Assembly: GCA_963816685.1 (NCBI GenBank)
Contig: CAWFMB010000028.1
Location: forward strand, 1 to 64,000
Source: CAVYUC01 sp963816685
Lineage (GTDB): Bacteria > Bacteroidota > Bacteroidia > Bacteroidales > Prolixibacteraceae
Direction of reading: 5' to 3'
DNA: 64,000 nucleotides
Translations under genes and position numbers: made by a program
Notes under the pieces: model-generated
The model's database searches: none
Seen by the model: only the letters and a program-made list of their open reading frames with translations
Told to the model about the DNA's origin: nothing
Shown here: positions 45,128 to 55,314 of the stretch, piece after piece
Layout of the letters: every line of letters begins with the position of its first letter
Position numbering within the stretch: position 1 is the first letter of the stretch

Positions 45128-48100
45128 TCATTTAATAACTTTTGTAATGTTTCCCAAACGATCAATTTTTAATTTCCAACAGCATTCTTTAACGCGTAAA
45201 CCATTTAAATCAATTTCCATTTTATTTAAACTACCAAATTCCCCAATTTTTGATTTTGCATCATAGGATTTGATTAAAGCTGCAACATGATTCTGAACAA
45301 AATGACATTCATTGCCAGTACAACTCACCATTTTATAAATCCTGTTACTCTGTTCATTTGTCAGATTTTCAAAACCAACCATTCCCGGATTTATTAATTC
45401 TTCTTCCGTTGGAACATAAACCAAATCGTTGGGTGAAAGTGAAAATAAGAACTTGCCTTTTTCATGATTGACCGGAATTATGGGCGCTATCTTTTGTTCT
45501 TCGTTCGGAAGAGTTGCACGCCATTTCTGGTACTCAATAACATCAATCAATGGAACTGTTTCATATTCACGTTTTTGTTTTTCCTCATTCCAGTAAATGG
45601 CAAAAAAGAGATTGGTTCCTTTTGCAGCTTCAACAAATTTTTTCTTTTTATTTCCGGATTCACTTACCTGAAATTTACTTCCTTCTTCATAAATACGTAC
45701 TTTATAAATTGGTTTGTGTGCTTTCCCATTATTTAATCGGGTTAAATTACCATTCAATTCCTCTAATCCTTCCGGATTAAATGCCAGTTCGAAATGTTCT
45801 TTTCCTTTTTTATCAATAAAACTTTCGGCATGTTTTACCAAAATAGCACGAATGCCTGAATCGGTTACATTCTCTAATTGTTTCGCAGTAAATTTATCAG
45901 ATAAAGTTACTCGTGTTGCTGTCGCATTTTGAGTAAATGAATACACTTCAACTTTAGAAACCGATTTATTGTCGTGCAAGTATGGATTATCCCTGAAATG
46001 CTGATTAATGGCTTTATCGCTTTTTCCTTCCAGTTTAAATTTCCGGATTATTTTCTTCAAGTCTTTATCAATCAGGCTCTCCCAATTCTTTATACCATTA
46101 GCAAAAGAAACTTCTTTTTTAATTCTCACATTTACAGTTCCACTAACAGTATCTTTGTGCATTGGCTTTCTTATCGACCAATTGTCGCCTTTATTTTGTA
46201 CCACCAATTCCTTTTTTAATCTCCCATTCTGTTGCACCCACTGCCATGTTTTATTATTGGTTTTGTTAATTACCCGCAGGTTTTGTTTGAAACTAATTAC
46301 TGTTTTTGCAAGCCAGACATGAGCATCTGTCGGAAATGAATTCCATGGCAAAAGATAATTGCCTGGTACATATCTGGTTTTCAACTCGCCTGTTTTTCTA
46401 TCCTGGTATTGTCTATTCTCGACATGCCTGAGTTTATTAACCAAACTATAATTGTTTCTTTGGGTATTTAAAGATGTAATATAATTTACGTGATTTTTCG
46501 TTGTACAGGCAATTACAAGTGCATCAAGCGCATGGTGCCGGTGGTCAATTCTTTTTTTACTGAATCCCTTCACAATTGATTGTGGCACTGTAGTACGAAA
46601 AGCATTAATATTTTCATCCCAATTTCCATAATCATTCGATTGGGTCAATTCATTCATGCGCTGAAACCGCGATGCAGTAATATCGTTCCATTTATCATTT
46701 AACCCCCAATCATTTTTCAACTTGGAAGTTATAGCACCAGAAACTGGCACTAAATTTTTAGATGTAGCATCCTGCTCATTATATTCCCTGAGCAGATTGC
46801 TCAGCAATCCTTTAACTAATTTGCTAATGTACCGGCTATCGTTTAACTGTCTATCGATAAAACTTTCCGGGATGTCCTCACTTAATAGTTTTTTGAGTTT
46901 AGTTCTGTTTTTTTGAAAATAGTCGTTACAATGCAATTCGTAATCCTTGATAGAAAACAATTTCACAGATTTTCCTCCTGCCAACTCGACTATTCTTCCA
47001 TTCTCACCTTTTAAAAATTCATAGGCAGTTCTTCTGTCTTTTAACGCATTAATTTCACTTTCGCAAATTATTTTATTACTCAGTGAATCATCAAAATATC
47101 GCGACTGTGGAATAATGTGTTCAATTTCATAGTCGGTGGTAAAAAGCCTGCTCAAGGGAATTATTTTCCCTGTATAAGGTGAAACGTATCCTTGTTCGAG
47201 CCAAAGTTTATATTTAATAACTTCCAATTTGGAGGGTGAACTGTTTTTTCGGATTTTTTCAACATCATCCAAACTTAAACTTTGATAATTGGCTTTTGGA
47301 TTCTGATAAACACCTTCTTCATAAATTTTCAGAATCTCCTGGTGGCTGGGTGAATATGGCCTTACTTCGCCTTGAATGCCCGAATCGGCTTTTAATTCCT
47401 CCAAAAGTTCCCGGATTCTGGAATTTGTATTTTCATTTTCTGCAATCTTGCTTGAAATTTCGCTGCGTTTGCTTGCCGGATTTTTTAAGTCCCGACCAAG
47501 TTCAACATGAATTTCATCAAAAAACTTTTCGGAACTGTTGCCATAATATTCCCAAATATCTTTAACCACACGAAGTGTTTCTGTTACAATCTTCTCCACA
47601 ATGGGATTACGCAAACTATGCTGCTTAAATTCAACCAGATAAATTGAAATGTCTTCCGGTTTAGTCCATTGCATTAAATCACTTAACTCCGAATGCCGAT
47701 TATAAATAAGATAACAGGCCTGATAAGTATTTAGACCCCTATAAAAATTATTGAATTCAACTTTGGCAAAACTCTTGAGTACAGGTTTTGGAATATCATC
47801 GTCAGCAATGGTTTCATCAATTTTTCCAGAATTAAAATCAATACTTTGAAGTCTTTCAATAATAGCACTACCGCGCTTAAAAGTTTCTTTCGCTATATTG
47901 ATTTCATCCCAGTATTTTCCCTGGCGCATTAAAGGCAACAATTTTTTAATAGCTTTTGAAGAATAAGCGGCATATTCATTCTTAAAGGGTGGAAAGCTTT
48001 TAAATTGCTCATAAAATGAATCAACATCAATAGCATATTTTATTGCGAAGGTTTTAAGAGCTTTTTCAAATTCTTTTTTGTCACGTATGGAATAAATGAT

Positions 48101-49807
48101 ATGCCATAAATGTTGTTCTGTCTCATTCGTTAAAAATTCTTCAGCATCGATTCCTTCCACTCTGCCAAGACGTGAAATCAGGTGGGCTCTTGTATCATTG
48201 CTTGGATATTTTTTATCTTCCACATAATTCCAGCGGTAATTGTTTTTATCTTTTTTCGTTAGCAATTTCTTTTTTACGAAATAATCAAGCAGTTGATTCT
48301 GGTCAACTTCTTTAAGAGAATTTAAAAAATCAAATAGTTCCACCCAATTTTCCTCCCCTGGCAAAAATGTATTTGTAACATTAATGTCAATTTCAGTTTT
48401 TCCATCAACATCAGCTTCCCGCTGGTATATTCGTAAATTACGAAGAAATTGCCATAGTCTGAATTCCTGAAACAAAGGGTTGGATTTGGGAACTCCTTTC
48501 AAGGGTTCTGTGATAATTTCTACTCTTTTAATAGCTTGCCCGTTTTCCGTTTTAGTTGTAAATCTTTTAAAGGTTCGCGTTTCATACTGACAATTGGCAA
48601 TACTCGATTTTTTGCTTTTTAAAGGACGCTGGTAAAAAATAATGTCCTCGAGAAACAGGTAAATCAAATCTTTATCGCTAATATTTTCCTTATGTGATTC
48701 GTTATTAGGATATAATTCATCAACACAAGCTTTATACAAATCCCTGTTTTTGAATTCAGAATGAAATTTAGCCTGAGTTGAAAGTATTTCTTCCAGCTCT
48801 TCTTTATAAAATTTTCGTTCGATTGTTCGAACTAATTTGCCTCTGATTTTTTGTGAAGGGTTCTTCAATAATGAATCGAAAATGTATTGCCCAACGGTTT
48901 TTTGGGTATACTGAATATCGTGTTCCGTTTTCTTTTTAATTGCAATCCAATCATTTTCAGAATCAACTGCGCGGAAATTCCGACGTATATTACCTTCTAT
49001 ATCTTTTTTGGGTGTACCATCGTCTTCAGTATGCGTAGTTACAATAAATTCTTTTGTACTCCCCTCCCAATTTTGTAAAGGCTGTTTACTTTGCCTGCGG
49101 TAAACCCATCCGTTTTCTAAAATGATATTATACCAGGTTCCCCTTGCATTTTTCTCATCTGTCTCCTCAACTTTAGTAACTTGTAAACAATAAAAATCTT
49201 CGGTTTTGTTACGAATTGTTTCAATATCCTCTTCTTCTCCACGCAATTGGTAATAGCCTCTTTTTTGATTAAAATTTAAAATCACCCAGGCCAGTTCTTG
49301 CTTACTTATTTTTTCTTTTAGTGCTTTTTGCCTTAGAAAATAAATAGTCCAGTCGTGTGGAATTTTTCTGGTATGACCACGCTCTTTAAATTCCTGAGCC
49401 ATTTCATTAAAGCTTTTCTTAAACAGGAATTCATTACATTTTGAATCAGAATGTCTGTAATTTATTTTTGGTTCCCAACCGTTCTTAAACTGTCCGGGAC
49501 GAGTTTCAAAATCAATACTCTCTGCATAATGCTCAGGTAAAAACCCCACAATGTTTAACACCCGGTGCAAACGTTCGCGCCTCAATACATTTCTTTGATA
49601 TAAACGCCGGGTACTTCGGAACCTGGTTCTATCAGCAGTTTGAGAAATGGTATTCCCTTTTTCAAAATCGCTGAGGGTGGCAGCATCCATTGGTATAATC
49701 CGACTTCCTAATCCTTTTATTTCCCCTTCTTTTTTTTCAAAATCATGTTCAATAAGTGCCCAACCTATTGAATTGGTTCCTAAGTCTAATCCTAAAATTC
49801 GTTTCAT
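45128..49807 (-). CDS. cas9: CRISPR-associated endonuclease Cas9, type II-C, large form
   Basis: A 1559-residue protein. RuvC-I is LGLDLGTNSIGWALIE with D8. The arginine-rich bridge helix is RTRFRSTRRLYQRNVLRRER (about 59-78). The REC lobe runs to about 760. RuvC-II has E769 in EIHVELGRDL, the HNH motif is YEIEHIIPQSRYFDD with H897, and RuvC-III is DHRHHALDALVIA with D1095; the PAM-interacting C-terminus follows. All catalytic residues are present, so it should cut both strands. It is longer than most II-C enzymes, with extra length in the REC lobe and after RuvC-III. It starts about 40 bp from the divergent tracrRNA. It is separated from cas1 by a RAYT gene, so it may be transcribed independently of cas1-cas2. 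Confidence 0.97.
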   Translation of the reverse strand: MKRILGLDLGTNSIGWALIEHDFEKKEGEIKGLGSRIIPMDAATLSDFEKGNTISQTADRTRFRSTRRLYQRNVLRRERLHRVLNIVGFLPEHYAESIDFETRPGQFKNGWEPKINYRHSDSKCNEFLFKKSFNEMAQEFKERGHTRKIPHDWTIYFLRQKALKEKISKQELAWVILNFNQKRGYYQLRGEEEDIETIRNKTEDFYCLQVTKVEETDEKNARGTWYNIILENGWVYRRQSKQPLQNWEGSTKEFIVTTHTEDDGTPKKDIEGNIRRNFRAVDSENDWIAIKKKTEHDIQYTQKTVGQYIFDSLLKNPSQKIRGKLVRTIERKFYKEELEEILSTQAKFHSEFKNRDLYKACVDELYPNNESHKENISDKDLIYLFLEDIIFYQRPLKSKKSSIANCQYETRTFKRFTTKTENGQAIKRVEIITEPLKGVPKSNPLFQEFRLWQFLRNLRIYQREADVDGKTEIDINVTNTFLPGEENWVELFDFLNSLKEVDQNQLLDYFVKKKLLTKKDKNNYRWNYVEDKKYPSNDTRAHLISRLGRVEGIDAEEFLTNETEQHLWHIIYSIRDKKEFEKALKTFAIKYAIDVDSFYEQFKSFPPFKNEYAAYSSKAIKKLLPLMRQGKYWDEINIAKETFKRGSAIIERLQSIDFNSGKIDETIADDDIPKPVLKSFAKVEFNNFYRGLNTYQACYLIYNRHSELSDLMQWTKPEDISIYLVEFKQHSLRNPIVEKIVTETLRVVKDIWEYYGNSSEKFFDEIHVELGRDLKNPASKRSEISSKIAENENTNSRIRELLEELKADSGIQGEVRPYSPSHQEILKIYEEGVYQNPKANYQSLSLDDVEKIRKNSSPSKLEVIKYKLWLEQGYVSPYTGKIIPLSRLFTTDYEIEHIIPQSRYFDDSLSNKIICESEINALKDRRTAYEFLKGENGRIVELAGGKSVKLFSIKDYELHCNDYFQKNRTKLKKLLSEDIPESFIDRQLNDSRYISKLVKGLLSNLLREYNEQDATSKNLVPVSGAITSKLKNDWGLNDKWNDITASRFQRMNELTQSNDYGNWDENINAFRTTVPQSIVKGFSKKRIDHRHHALDALVIACTTKNHVNYITSLNTQRNNYSLVNKLRHVENRQYQDRKTGELKTRYVPGNYLLPWNSFPTDAHVWLAKTVISFKQNLRVINKTNNKTWQWVQQNGRLKKELVVQNKGDNWSIRKPMHKDTVSGTVNVRIKKEVSFANGIKNWESLIDKDLKKIIRKFKLEGKSDKAINQHFRDNPYLHDNKSVSKVEVYSFTQNATATRVTLSDKFTAKQLENVTDSGIRAILVKHAESFIDKKGKEHFELAFNPEGLEELNGNLTRLNNGKAHKPIYKVRIYEEGSKFQVSESGNKKKKFVEAAKGTNLFFAIYWNEEKQKREYETVPLIDVIEYQKWRATLPNEEQKIAPIIPVNHEKGKFLFSLSPNDLVYVPTEEELINPGMVGFENLTNEQSNRIYKMVSCTGNECHFVQNHVAALIKSYDAKSKIGEFGSLNKMEIDLNGLRVKECCWKLKIDRLGNITKVIK

Positions 49808-49812
49808 AATAT

Positions 49813-49843
49813 TTGCGGTTTAATTATTTATAGCTAATTTTGG
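49813..49843 (+). promoter_or_regulatory. tracrRNA promoter (Bacteroidota -33/-7)
   Basis: TTTG at 49813-49816 and TAATTTTG at 49836-49843 match the -33 TTTG and -7 TAnnTTTG elements exactly, with the standard 19-bp spacing. The start would fall at about 49848, the first base of the anti-repeat. The box overlaps the short leader of the divergent cas9. Confidence 0.8.
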
Positions 49844-49847
49844 TTCT

Positions 49848-49932
49848 ACAATTTGAAGCAACTCACAATAAGGATTATTCCGTTGTGAAAACATTTAAAG
49901 CGGTCTCGAAAGGGGTCGCTTTTCGTTTTTTG
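49848..49932 (+). ncRNA. tracrRNA of the type II-C system
   Basis: The anti-repeat TACAATTTGAAGCAACTCAC (continuing AA, 49848-49869) pairs with bases 2-24 of the CRISPR repeat, with one bulged repeat base and one A-C mismatch. It is followed by AATAAGGATTATTCCGTTGT, giving a small nexus-like hairpin (GGATTATTCC), a TGT-GAAA-ACA mini-stem, and a terminator stem GCGGTCTC-GAAA-GGGGTCGC flanked by AAA/TTT and ending in a T-rich run (49921-49932). It guides processing of crRNA and its loading into Cas9. Its position directly upstream of cas9 and divergent from it, plus the promoter 5 bp before the anti-repeat, make this a confident call without homology data. Confidence 0.9.
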
Positions 49933-50162
49933 TTTAAAGTTAAAAATTCTTAGTTAGAATTCTCCAATTTATTTCCATAATATTATTTTAATAATTCCCA
50001 GGATAAACACTATAAGAACCTGAACTATTGCCGATTCTCCTTTGGAGTATTTTTCATTTTAAGTACTGCAGAATTAAATCTTTAGTTCTGTTGATTAAAT
50101 TCAGATAAGGTGATGATTTAAATCTTCACCTTTGTTTATAATTTTAACAACAACTACTTTTA

Positions 50163-52778
50163 ATGATTATGATGTCTTTTCGATTAGGTTCAACCTGTAT
50201 TCTACTCCTGTTTTGTTTTATATTTTCAACTGTTTCCGGGCAGGTGGTAACCGGCCGGATTATCAACCAGCAGAACGAACCGGTTCCTTATGCCACTGTT
50301 TTTGTACAGGAATTACAGGCAGGAACCATTACCAATTCAGAAGGAAATTTTTCCATACAACTGGCACGTGGTTATTACCATTTTACAATTCGCTCACTGG
50401 GATATTTGCAGGTTGAAAAGCAGGTTCAGCTGAATTCAGACAGCCTTCATCTTGAAATAATCATGCAACGTCAGGAGTTTGAGATAAAAGAAGTTAAAGT
50501 ATTTCCGGGAAAGGAAGATCCAGCTTACTATATTGTCCGGAAAGCGATGGCAAAGGCAGCTTATTACAGAGAAAAAATAAAACATTATGAAGCCGACTTG
50601 TACATTAAAAGCAATTTTACATTCACCAACATTCCGAAGTTCTATCAAAATAAAATAGAAATAGAGGGTAAAAAAATGAAGGATGTATTGCAGGAAGACC
50701 GGACTTATGTCATTGAATCGCATAATAAAATAACCTACGATTATCCTTCAAAATACAAGCAGGAAGTAATCAGCAAACGCTCATCGCTTGTGGGTTTTGA
50801 GGAACCTCCGGTAATGGAACTGATTACTTCAAATTTTTACGAGGAGCGTCCCAACCAGTCGATTTCACCGCTCTCGCCGCAGGCACTTAAACATTACAAT
50901 TACAGGTACGAAGGATTTATTACAAGCGGCAATTCCGATATTTTTAAGATAAAAGTGGAGCCAAAACGAAAAAGTGATGAACTTGTTAGCGGCTACATGT
51001 ATATTGTTGATAAATTGTGGTGTCTCTACAATATTGATTTTCAATCGGGCATCGAATTTTTTAATTACAGCATAAAACAACAATATGATAATCTGGGCAA
51101 TGAAAACTGGCTGCCGGTTTCCCATTTAATTGATGGTGATTTTTCGATTCTTGGATTGAAGGGTGAATTTTACTACGGCGCTTCACTGAAGTATAAAAAC
51201 ATTGAAGAAAATTATTTGGCAGGAAATCTTCAGTCCGACTCTGTACAAAATACAATACATGAATTAAGTGAAAAGGAGATTGCACTTCGGAATCAGGTGG
51301 CTCATATAAATGCAAAGGAAGAGCTTACCAACAGCGATGTGCGGAAAGCAGGACGGCTGAACCGTAAAATTCTTAAAGAACAATACAAAGACAGCACGAT
51401 TGTCCCTAAATCCAATTCCTATAAAGTAGAAGAAGTTGATTCGCTGATATCAAAAAGAGAAAACTGGGATTCTGTGCGGACCATCCCATTAACTCCTGCC
51501 GAAATTCGAAGCTATCAGTTTACTGATTCCTTAAGAACACATTCCGATAGTGCTGTTGATTCCGTTTCCAATGAAACCGAAAAGAAAAAAGCGGGTTGGA
51601 AGAAAATTATCACCGGCAATAATGATTTTTGCCCGGATACCATGATTTCCTTTGGTTATGACGGTTTAGTCAATCCTGGAAATTTCGGTTTCAATGTTGT
51701 TGACGGATATAAATACAAACAGCAGTTTCACTTTTGGGCGAAACTGGCTTCTGCAAAAACCATCAGTATAAATCCCGGAATTGGTTATGCTTTTAACCGG
51801 AAAGCACTCTTCTGGAGTGTTGAAAGCAGGCTCGATTTATTGAAAAATAACGACATAAAAATTGATTTTGGAAAAATAAGCCGCGATTTTAAACCTGATG
51901 ATTTAGGGATTAGTCCGACACGGAACGCCATCAGCTCATGGTTTTTTGCTCAAAACTACATGAAACTTTACGAAACTTCCTTTTTAAGAATAAACACCTT
52001 ACAACAGCTGAACAGGAACTGGAAAATTGCTGCCGAAGTTGAATACAATCATTTCTTTCCGCTTGAAAACCATACTACTTATGTTTTATCAGATAAAAAA
52101 GATTACTCACCCAACATACCCAAAGGATTAACAAAAGACAGCAGAGCACTGATGCAACAATTAAGCTTTGTTTACGGAATTTCTGCAAATTATCTTAAAT
52201 ACCAGAGGAAACCATGGATTGAAAAATCGGGATTTCTTTCGGTATCCGATTTTTATTCCATCCGGCTTTCGTACAACCAGGGAGTTCCGGGTTTGCTTTC
52301 ATCAGTTTCTGATTTCAGCCAGTTGGAATTAAGTTTTAACCAGGAAGCGAACCTTTCCCCGGGAACCGGAATTATCTGGCAAATTAACACAGGAGTGTTT
52401 TTCAAAGCAGAACAGTTGCATTTTTCACAATACAAACATTTTCGCACTGCCGAAATTCCGGTTTCGTTTAAATCATTTAGCCACACTTTTCAACTGTTGA
52501 ACGATTACTTACCGTCAACTTCTGAAAATTATCTGACTATTGGTGGTGAGTTTCGCACAGAATACCTGTTACTGCGTTATCTTTCATTTATAAACCGCCG
52601 CACCTGGAGCGAAGGTCTTCACTTAAATTATTTAACCACACCATCTTTGCGCAATTACTGGGAAAGCGGCTACAGCCTGAACAACATCTTTTTTGCAGGT
52701 AACCTTGGTGTTTTTGCAGGGTTCAGCGGAAAGAAGTTTCAATCCATTGAGATTAAAATTTCGATTGCCGGATTGTAA
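50163..52778 (+). CDS. DUF5686 / carboxypeptidase-regulatory-like outer-membrane protein
   Basis: An 871-residue protein with a signal peptide (about 1-26, ending STVSGQ). An N-terminal carboxypeptidase-regulatory-like domain (about 27-105; VTGRIINQQNEPVPYATVFV; TNSEGNFSIQLARGYYHFTI) is followed by the long DUF5686 region (DPAYYIVRKAMAKAAYYREK; YRYEGFITSGNSDIFKIKVE), which ends in beta-strands like an outer-membrane barrel (FFAGNLGVFAGFSGKKFQSI). The function of the family is unknown; an outer-membrane or surface role is inferred. The gene stands alone between the tracrRNA and the symporter and shows no link to CRISPR. The 230 bp before it contain no other gene. Confidence 0.88.
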   Translation: MIMMSFRLGSTCILLLFCFIFSTVSGQVVTGRIINQQNEPVPYATVFVQELQAGTITNSEGNFSIQLARGYYHFTIRSLGYLQVEKQVQLNSDSLHLEIIMQRQEFEIKEVKVFPGKEDPAYYIVRKAMAKAAYYREKIKHYEADLYIKSNFTFTNIPKFYQNKIEIEGKKMKDVLQEDRTYVIESHNKITYDYPSKYKQEVISKRSSLVGFEEPPVMELITSNFYEERPNQSISPLSPQALKHYNYRYEGFITSGNSDIFKIKVEPKRKSDELVSGYMYIVDKLWCLYNIDFQSGIEFFNYSIKQQYDNLGNENWLPVSHLIDGDFSILGLKGEFYYGASLKYKNIEENYLAGNLQSDSVQNTIHELSEKEIALRNQVAHINAKEELTNSDVRKAGRLNRKILKEQYKDSTIVPKSNSYKVEEVDSLISKRENWDSVRTIPLTPAEIRSYQFTDSLRTHSDSAVDSVSNETEKKKAGWKKIITGNNDFCPDTMISFGYDGLVNPGNFGFNVVDGYKYKQQFHFWAKLASAKTISINPGIGYAFNRKALFWSVESRLDLLKNNDIKIDFGKISRDFKPDDLGISPTRNAISSWFFAQNYMKLYETSFLRINTLQQLNRNWKIAAEVEYNHFFPLENHTTYVLSDKKDYSPNIPKGLTKDSRALMQQLSFVYGISANYLKYQRKPWIEKSGFLSVSDFYSIRLSYNQGVPGLLSSVSDFSQLELSFNQEANLSPGTGIIWQINTGVFFKAEQLHFSQYKHFRTAEIPVSFKSFSHTFQLLNDYLPSTSENYLTIGGEFRTEYLLLRYLSFINRRTWSEGLHLNYLTTPSLRNYWESGYSLNNIFFAGNLGVFAGFSGKKFQSIEIKISIAGL

Positions 52779-52914
52779 AAACAACGTTATTTAAAATAAA
52801 TGAAATCAGGGGCCACTTAAAACCAAATGCCGAATTCCGTTAAAACATAATTTGGCATATCTGCAAAAAGCAATAATTTAGCAACTCTTTATTTTCGATA
52901 TAAAACTAAACAGC

Positions 52915-54141
52915 GTGAATATTCTAAAAATCAAACTTCACTGGCAAATTCTGATCGCATTAATCCTTGCCGTTTTATTTGGTTATTTCTTTCCGGACAA
53001 TGTTGAATATGTGGCCTGGATGGGCGATATTTTTCTGCGTTCGCTAAAAATGGTTATCATTCCGCTTATTTTCAGTTCGATTATCAGCGGTGTAACCAGT
53101 ATTGGCGAAGGTAAAAATCTGGGCCGTCTTGGATTAAAAACCTTAACATATTACCTGGCAACCAGTACAATGGCCATTTTAACCGGATTAATTATTGTGA
53201 ACATCATAAAACCTGGTGTAGGTGTTGATCTTGGTTTTTCAAAAGAGGTGGAAGGTCTGGCTGAACATGCAGGCTCAGTGAAAGATATTCTTTACCGGCT
53301 GATTCCTGAAAATATTGTGGATGTGATGGCTACAGGAGAAATTCTTCCTGTTATCTTTTTTGCTGTTTTGTTTGGCTTTTTTATAACACAGGTTTCAGTA
53401 AAATACAAGGAATCGCTTTCCACATTTTTTGATGCTGTTTTTGAAGTAATGATGAAAGTGACTCTGTTCATCATTAAATTCACACCACTGGGTATTTTTG
53501 GAATAGTAGCACGGGAAGTGGCACGTAATTCCGACCAGCTGGCAAGCATTGCCGGAAGCCTGGCGGTATACAGTCTGTGTGTGGTAGCTGGTTTACTGGT
53601 TCATGCATTAATCACACTGCCTTTAATTGTGCGGATTGTAGGAAAAGCAAGGCCTTTTGCCCACCTTAAAAACATGGCTACTCCCCTGCTTACTGCTTTT
53701 TCCACATCTTCATCAAGCGCTACGTTGCCGCTAACAATGGAAGCGCTGGAGCATAACAGCGGGGTATCAAACAAAATAACAAGTTTTACCTTGCCGCTGG
53801 GAGCAACAATCAATATGGACGGAACTGCATTATATGAATGTGTGGCAGCCATGTTTATTGCCCAGGCTTATGGTGTGGATTTAACTTTTTTGCAGCAAAT
53901 GCTGGTTGTATTTACAGCGTTGCTTGCTTCAATAGGTGCTGCCGGAATTCCAATGGCAGGACTTGTAATGATTACAGTGGTGCTTTCGGCAGTAGGTCTG
54001 CCTCTCGAAGGAATTGGACTGATTCTGGCAGTTGACAGAATACTGGATATGATCCGCACTTCGGTAAATGTTTGGAGCGACAGTTGCGGAGCTGTAACAA
54101 TTGCCCGTTCAGAAAAAGAAGAAACAACAGTGGCCATTTGA
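52915..54141 (+). CDS. Dicarboxylate/amino acid:cation symporter (DAACS/GltP type)
   Basis: A 408-residue inner-membrane transporter with about eight membrane helices plus re-entrant loops. Family motifs: SLKMVIIPLIFSSIISGVTS, AFSTSSSSATLPLTMEALEH (the serine-rich re-entrant loop HP1), LPLGATINMDGTALYECVAA (the NMDGT motif of helix 7) and ILDMIRTSVNVWSDSCGAV (helix 8). It takes up glutamate, aspartate or C4-dicarboxylates with Na+ or H+. The start is GTG at 52915, directly before NILKIKLHW, which fits the family start. It is probably monocistronic. Confidence 0.95.
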   Translation: MNILKIKLHWQILIALILAVLFGYFFPDNVEYVAWMGDIFLRSLKMVIIPLIFSSIISGVTSIGEGKNLGRLGLKTLTYYLATSTMAILTGLIIVNIIKPGVGVDLGFSKEVEGLAEHAGSVKDILYRLIPENIVDVMATGEILPVIFFAVLFGFFITQVSVKYKESLSTFFDAVFEVMMKVTLFIIKFTPLGIFGIVAREVARNSDQLASIAGSLAVYSLCVVAGLLVHALITLPLIVRIVGKARPFAHLKNMATPLLTAFSTSSSSATLPLTMEALEHNSGVSNKITSFTLPLGATINMDGTALYECVAAMFIAQAYGVDLTFLQQMLVVFTALLASIGAAGIPMAGLVMITVVLSAVGLPLEGIGLILAVDRILDMIRTSVNVWSDSCGAVTIARSEKEETTVAI

Positions 54142-54294
54142 AAAGAATCTGCAAAATTGATTGTTTTACCGGCAAGTTCAATAAAAAATCCGATAACTGC
54201 TTTTGGACGATTATTAATGAATCTTTGCAGATAACCGGCTGATTTTCTCAGATAATTCATGTAAAATTGCAGTTTATAAAGCATTTAAACCGTA

Positions 54295-55314
54295 ATGAAT
54301 ATATTTAAACACCGGGTTTTAAGTCACCTCCTGTTCTGGATTTTTATTTACGCATTTTACACCATGCCGTTCGTGCTTACTACGGGTGACTTTTCCGATG
54401 CATTCATTAATCTTATTTATCTTCCGCTTGATATTGTTACGGTATATTTTGTCATTGAATTTCTTATCCCGAAGTTTTTACTTAAAAACAGGCGTTTACT
54501 ACTTTTCCTGCTTGGAATTTCGGTGGCAATTTCATTGAATGTCATTGCTTCGCAATATGTAAAGTTTAACATTCAACCTGCGTTAGGCTTTTGGACAGTC
54601 AAAAGAACAATGACAGTAGAATTGTTTTATTCGTTATTATCGAATTTTATGATTGTTGGTCTTGCATCGGCAATGAAACTTTTACGCTATTCTTTCAATA
54701 TACAGCTAACGCAGTCGGAACTTGAGCGACGAACAGCACAATCTGAATTAAACATTTTACGTTCGCAAATTAATCCGCACTTTCTTTTTAATGTATTAAA
54801 CAACATTGATTCGCTTATATTTGAGGACAAGGAAAAAGCCTCAAATGCGATTTTTCTTTTATCAAAGATAATGCGTTACATGTTGCAGGAGTCTGCAGAA
54901 GAAAGGGTAACTATTGAGAAAGAACTTAACTATATCCGCGATTATCTTGAATTGGTAAAATTGAGTTTCAAAGATCCGGAGTTTCTTGAATTCAAGGTGA
55001 ATGGTCAGAATGCGGGGAAACAAATTCCGCCACTGCTTTTTATTCCGATCATTGAAAATGCAGTTAAACATTGCAATAAACAGGTGGATAATCCGGGTAT
55101 CCGGATTGAATTTCGTATAGACGAAAATTCAATGGAACTGACAACTTCAAATTATGTGAAACGTAATGATTTTAAACTCCCTGATAACGGCACCGGAACC
55201 GGCCTCAAAAATGTGGAAAAACGATTAAAGCTTTTGTATAAAGAAAACCATACTTTTGATATTAAAAGCGAAAAGAATAAATTTGATGTGTATATAAAAT
55301 TACCATTAAAATGA
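54295..55314 (+). CDS. LytS/YehU-type sensor histidine kinase
   Basis: A 339-residue protein with four membrane helices in the N-terminal 130 residues (LLFWIFIYAFYTMPFVLTTG; LLLFLLGISVAISLNVIA), then a His_kinase domain with phosphoacceptor H162 in RSQINPHFLFNVLNNIDSL, and an HATPase domain (PPLLFIPIIENAVKHCNKQV; GTGTGLKNVEKRL). There is no periplasmic sensor domain, so it probably senses through the membrane part. It overlaps the response regulator by ATGA, so the pair is translationally coupled. Confidence 0.94.
   Translation: MNIFKHRVLSHLLFWIFIYAFYTMPFVLTTGDFSDAFINLIYLPLDIVTVYFVIEFLIPKFLLKNRRLLLFLLGISVAISLNVIASQYVKFNIQPALGFWTVKRTMTVELFYSLLSNFMIVGLASAMKLLRYSFNIQLTQSELERRTAQSELNILRSQINPHFLFNVLNNIDSLIFEDKEKASNAIFLLSKIMRYMLQESAEERVTIEKELNYIRDYLELVKLSFKDPEFLEFKVNGQNAGKQIPPLLFIPIIENAVKHCNKQVDNPGIRIEFRIDENSMELTTSNYVKRNDFKLPDNGTGTGLKNVEKRLKLLYKENHTFDIKSEKNKFDVYIKLPLK

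Noticed and set aside
42801..50162. Subtype II-A or II-B assignment
   Set aside because: No csn2 or cas4 is present near cas9, cas1 or cas2; only the minimal II-C gene set is seen.
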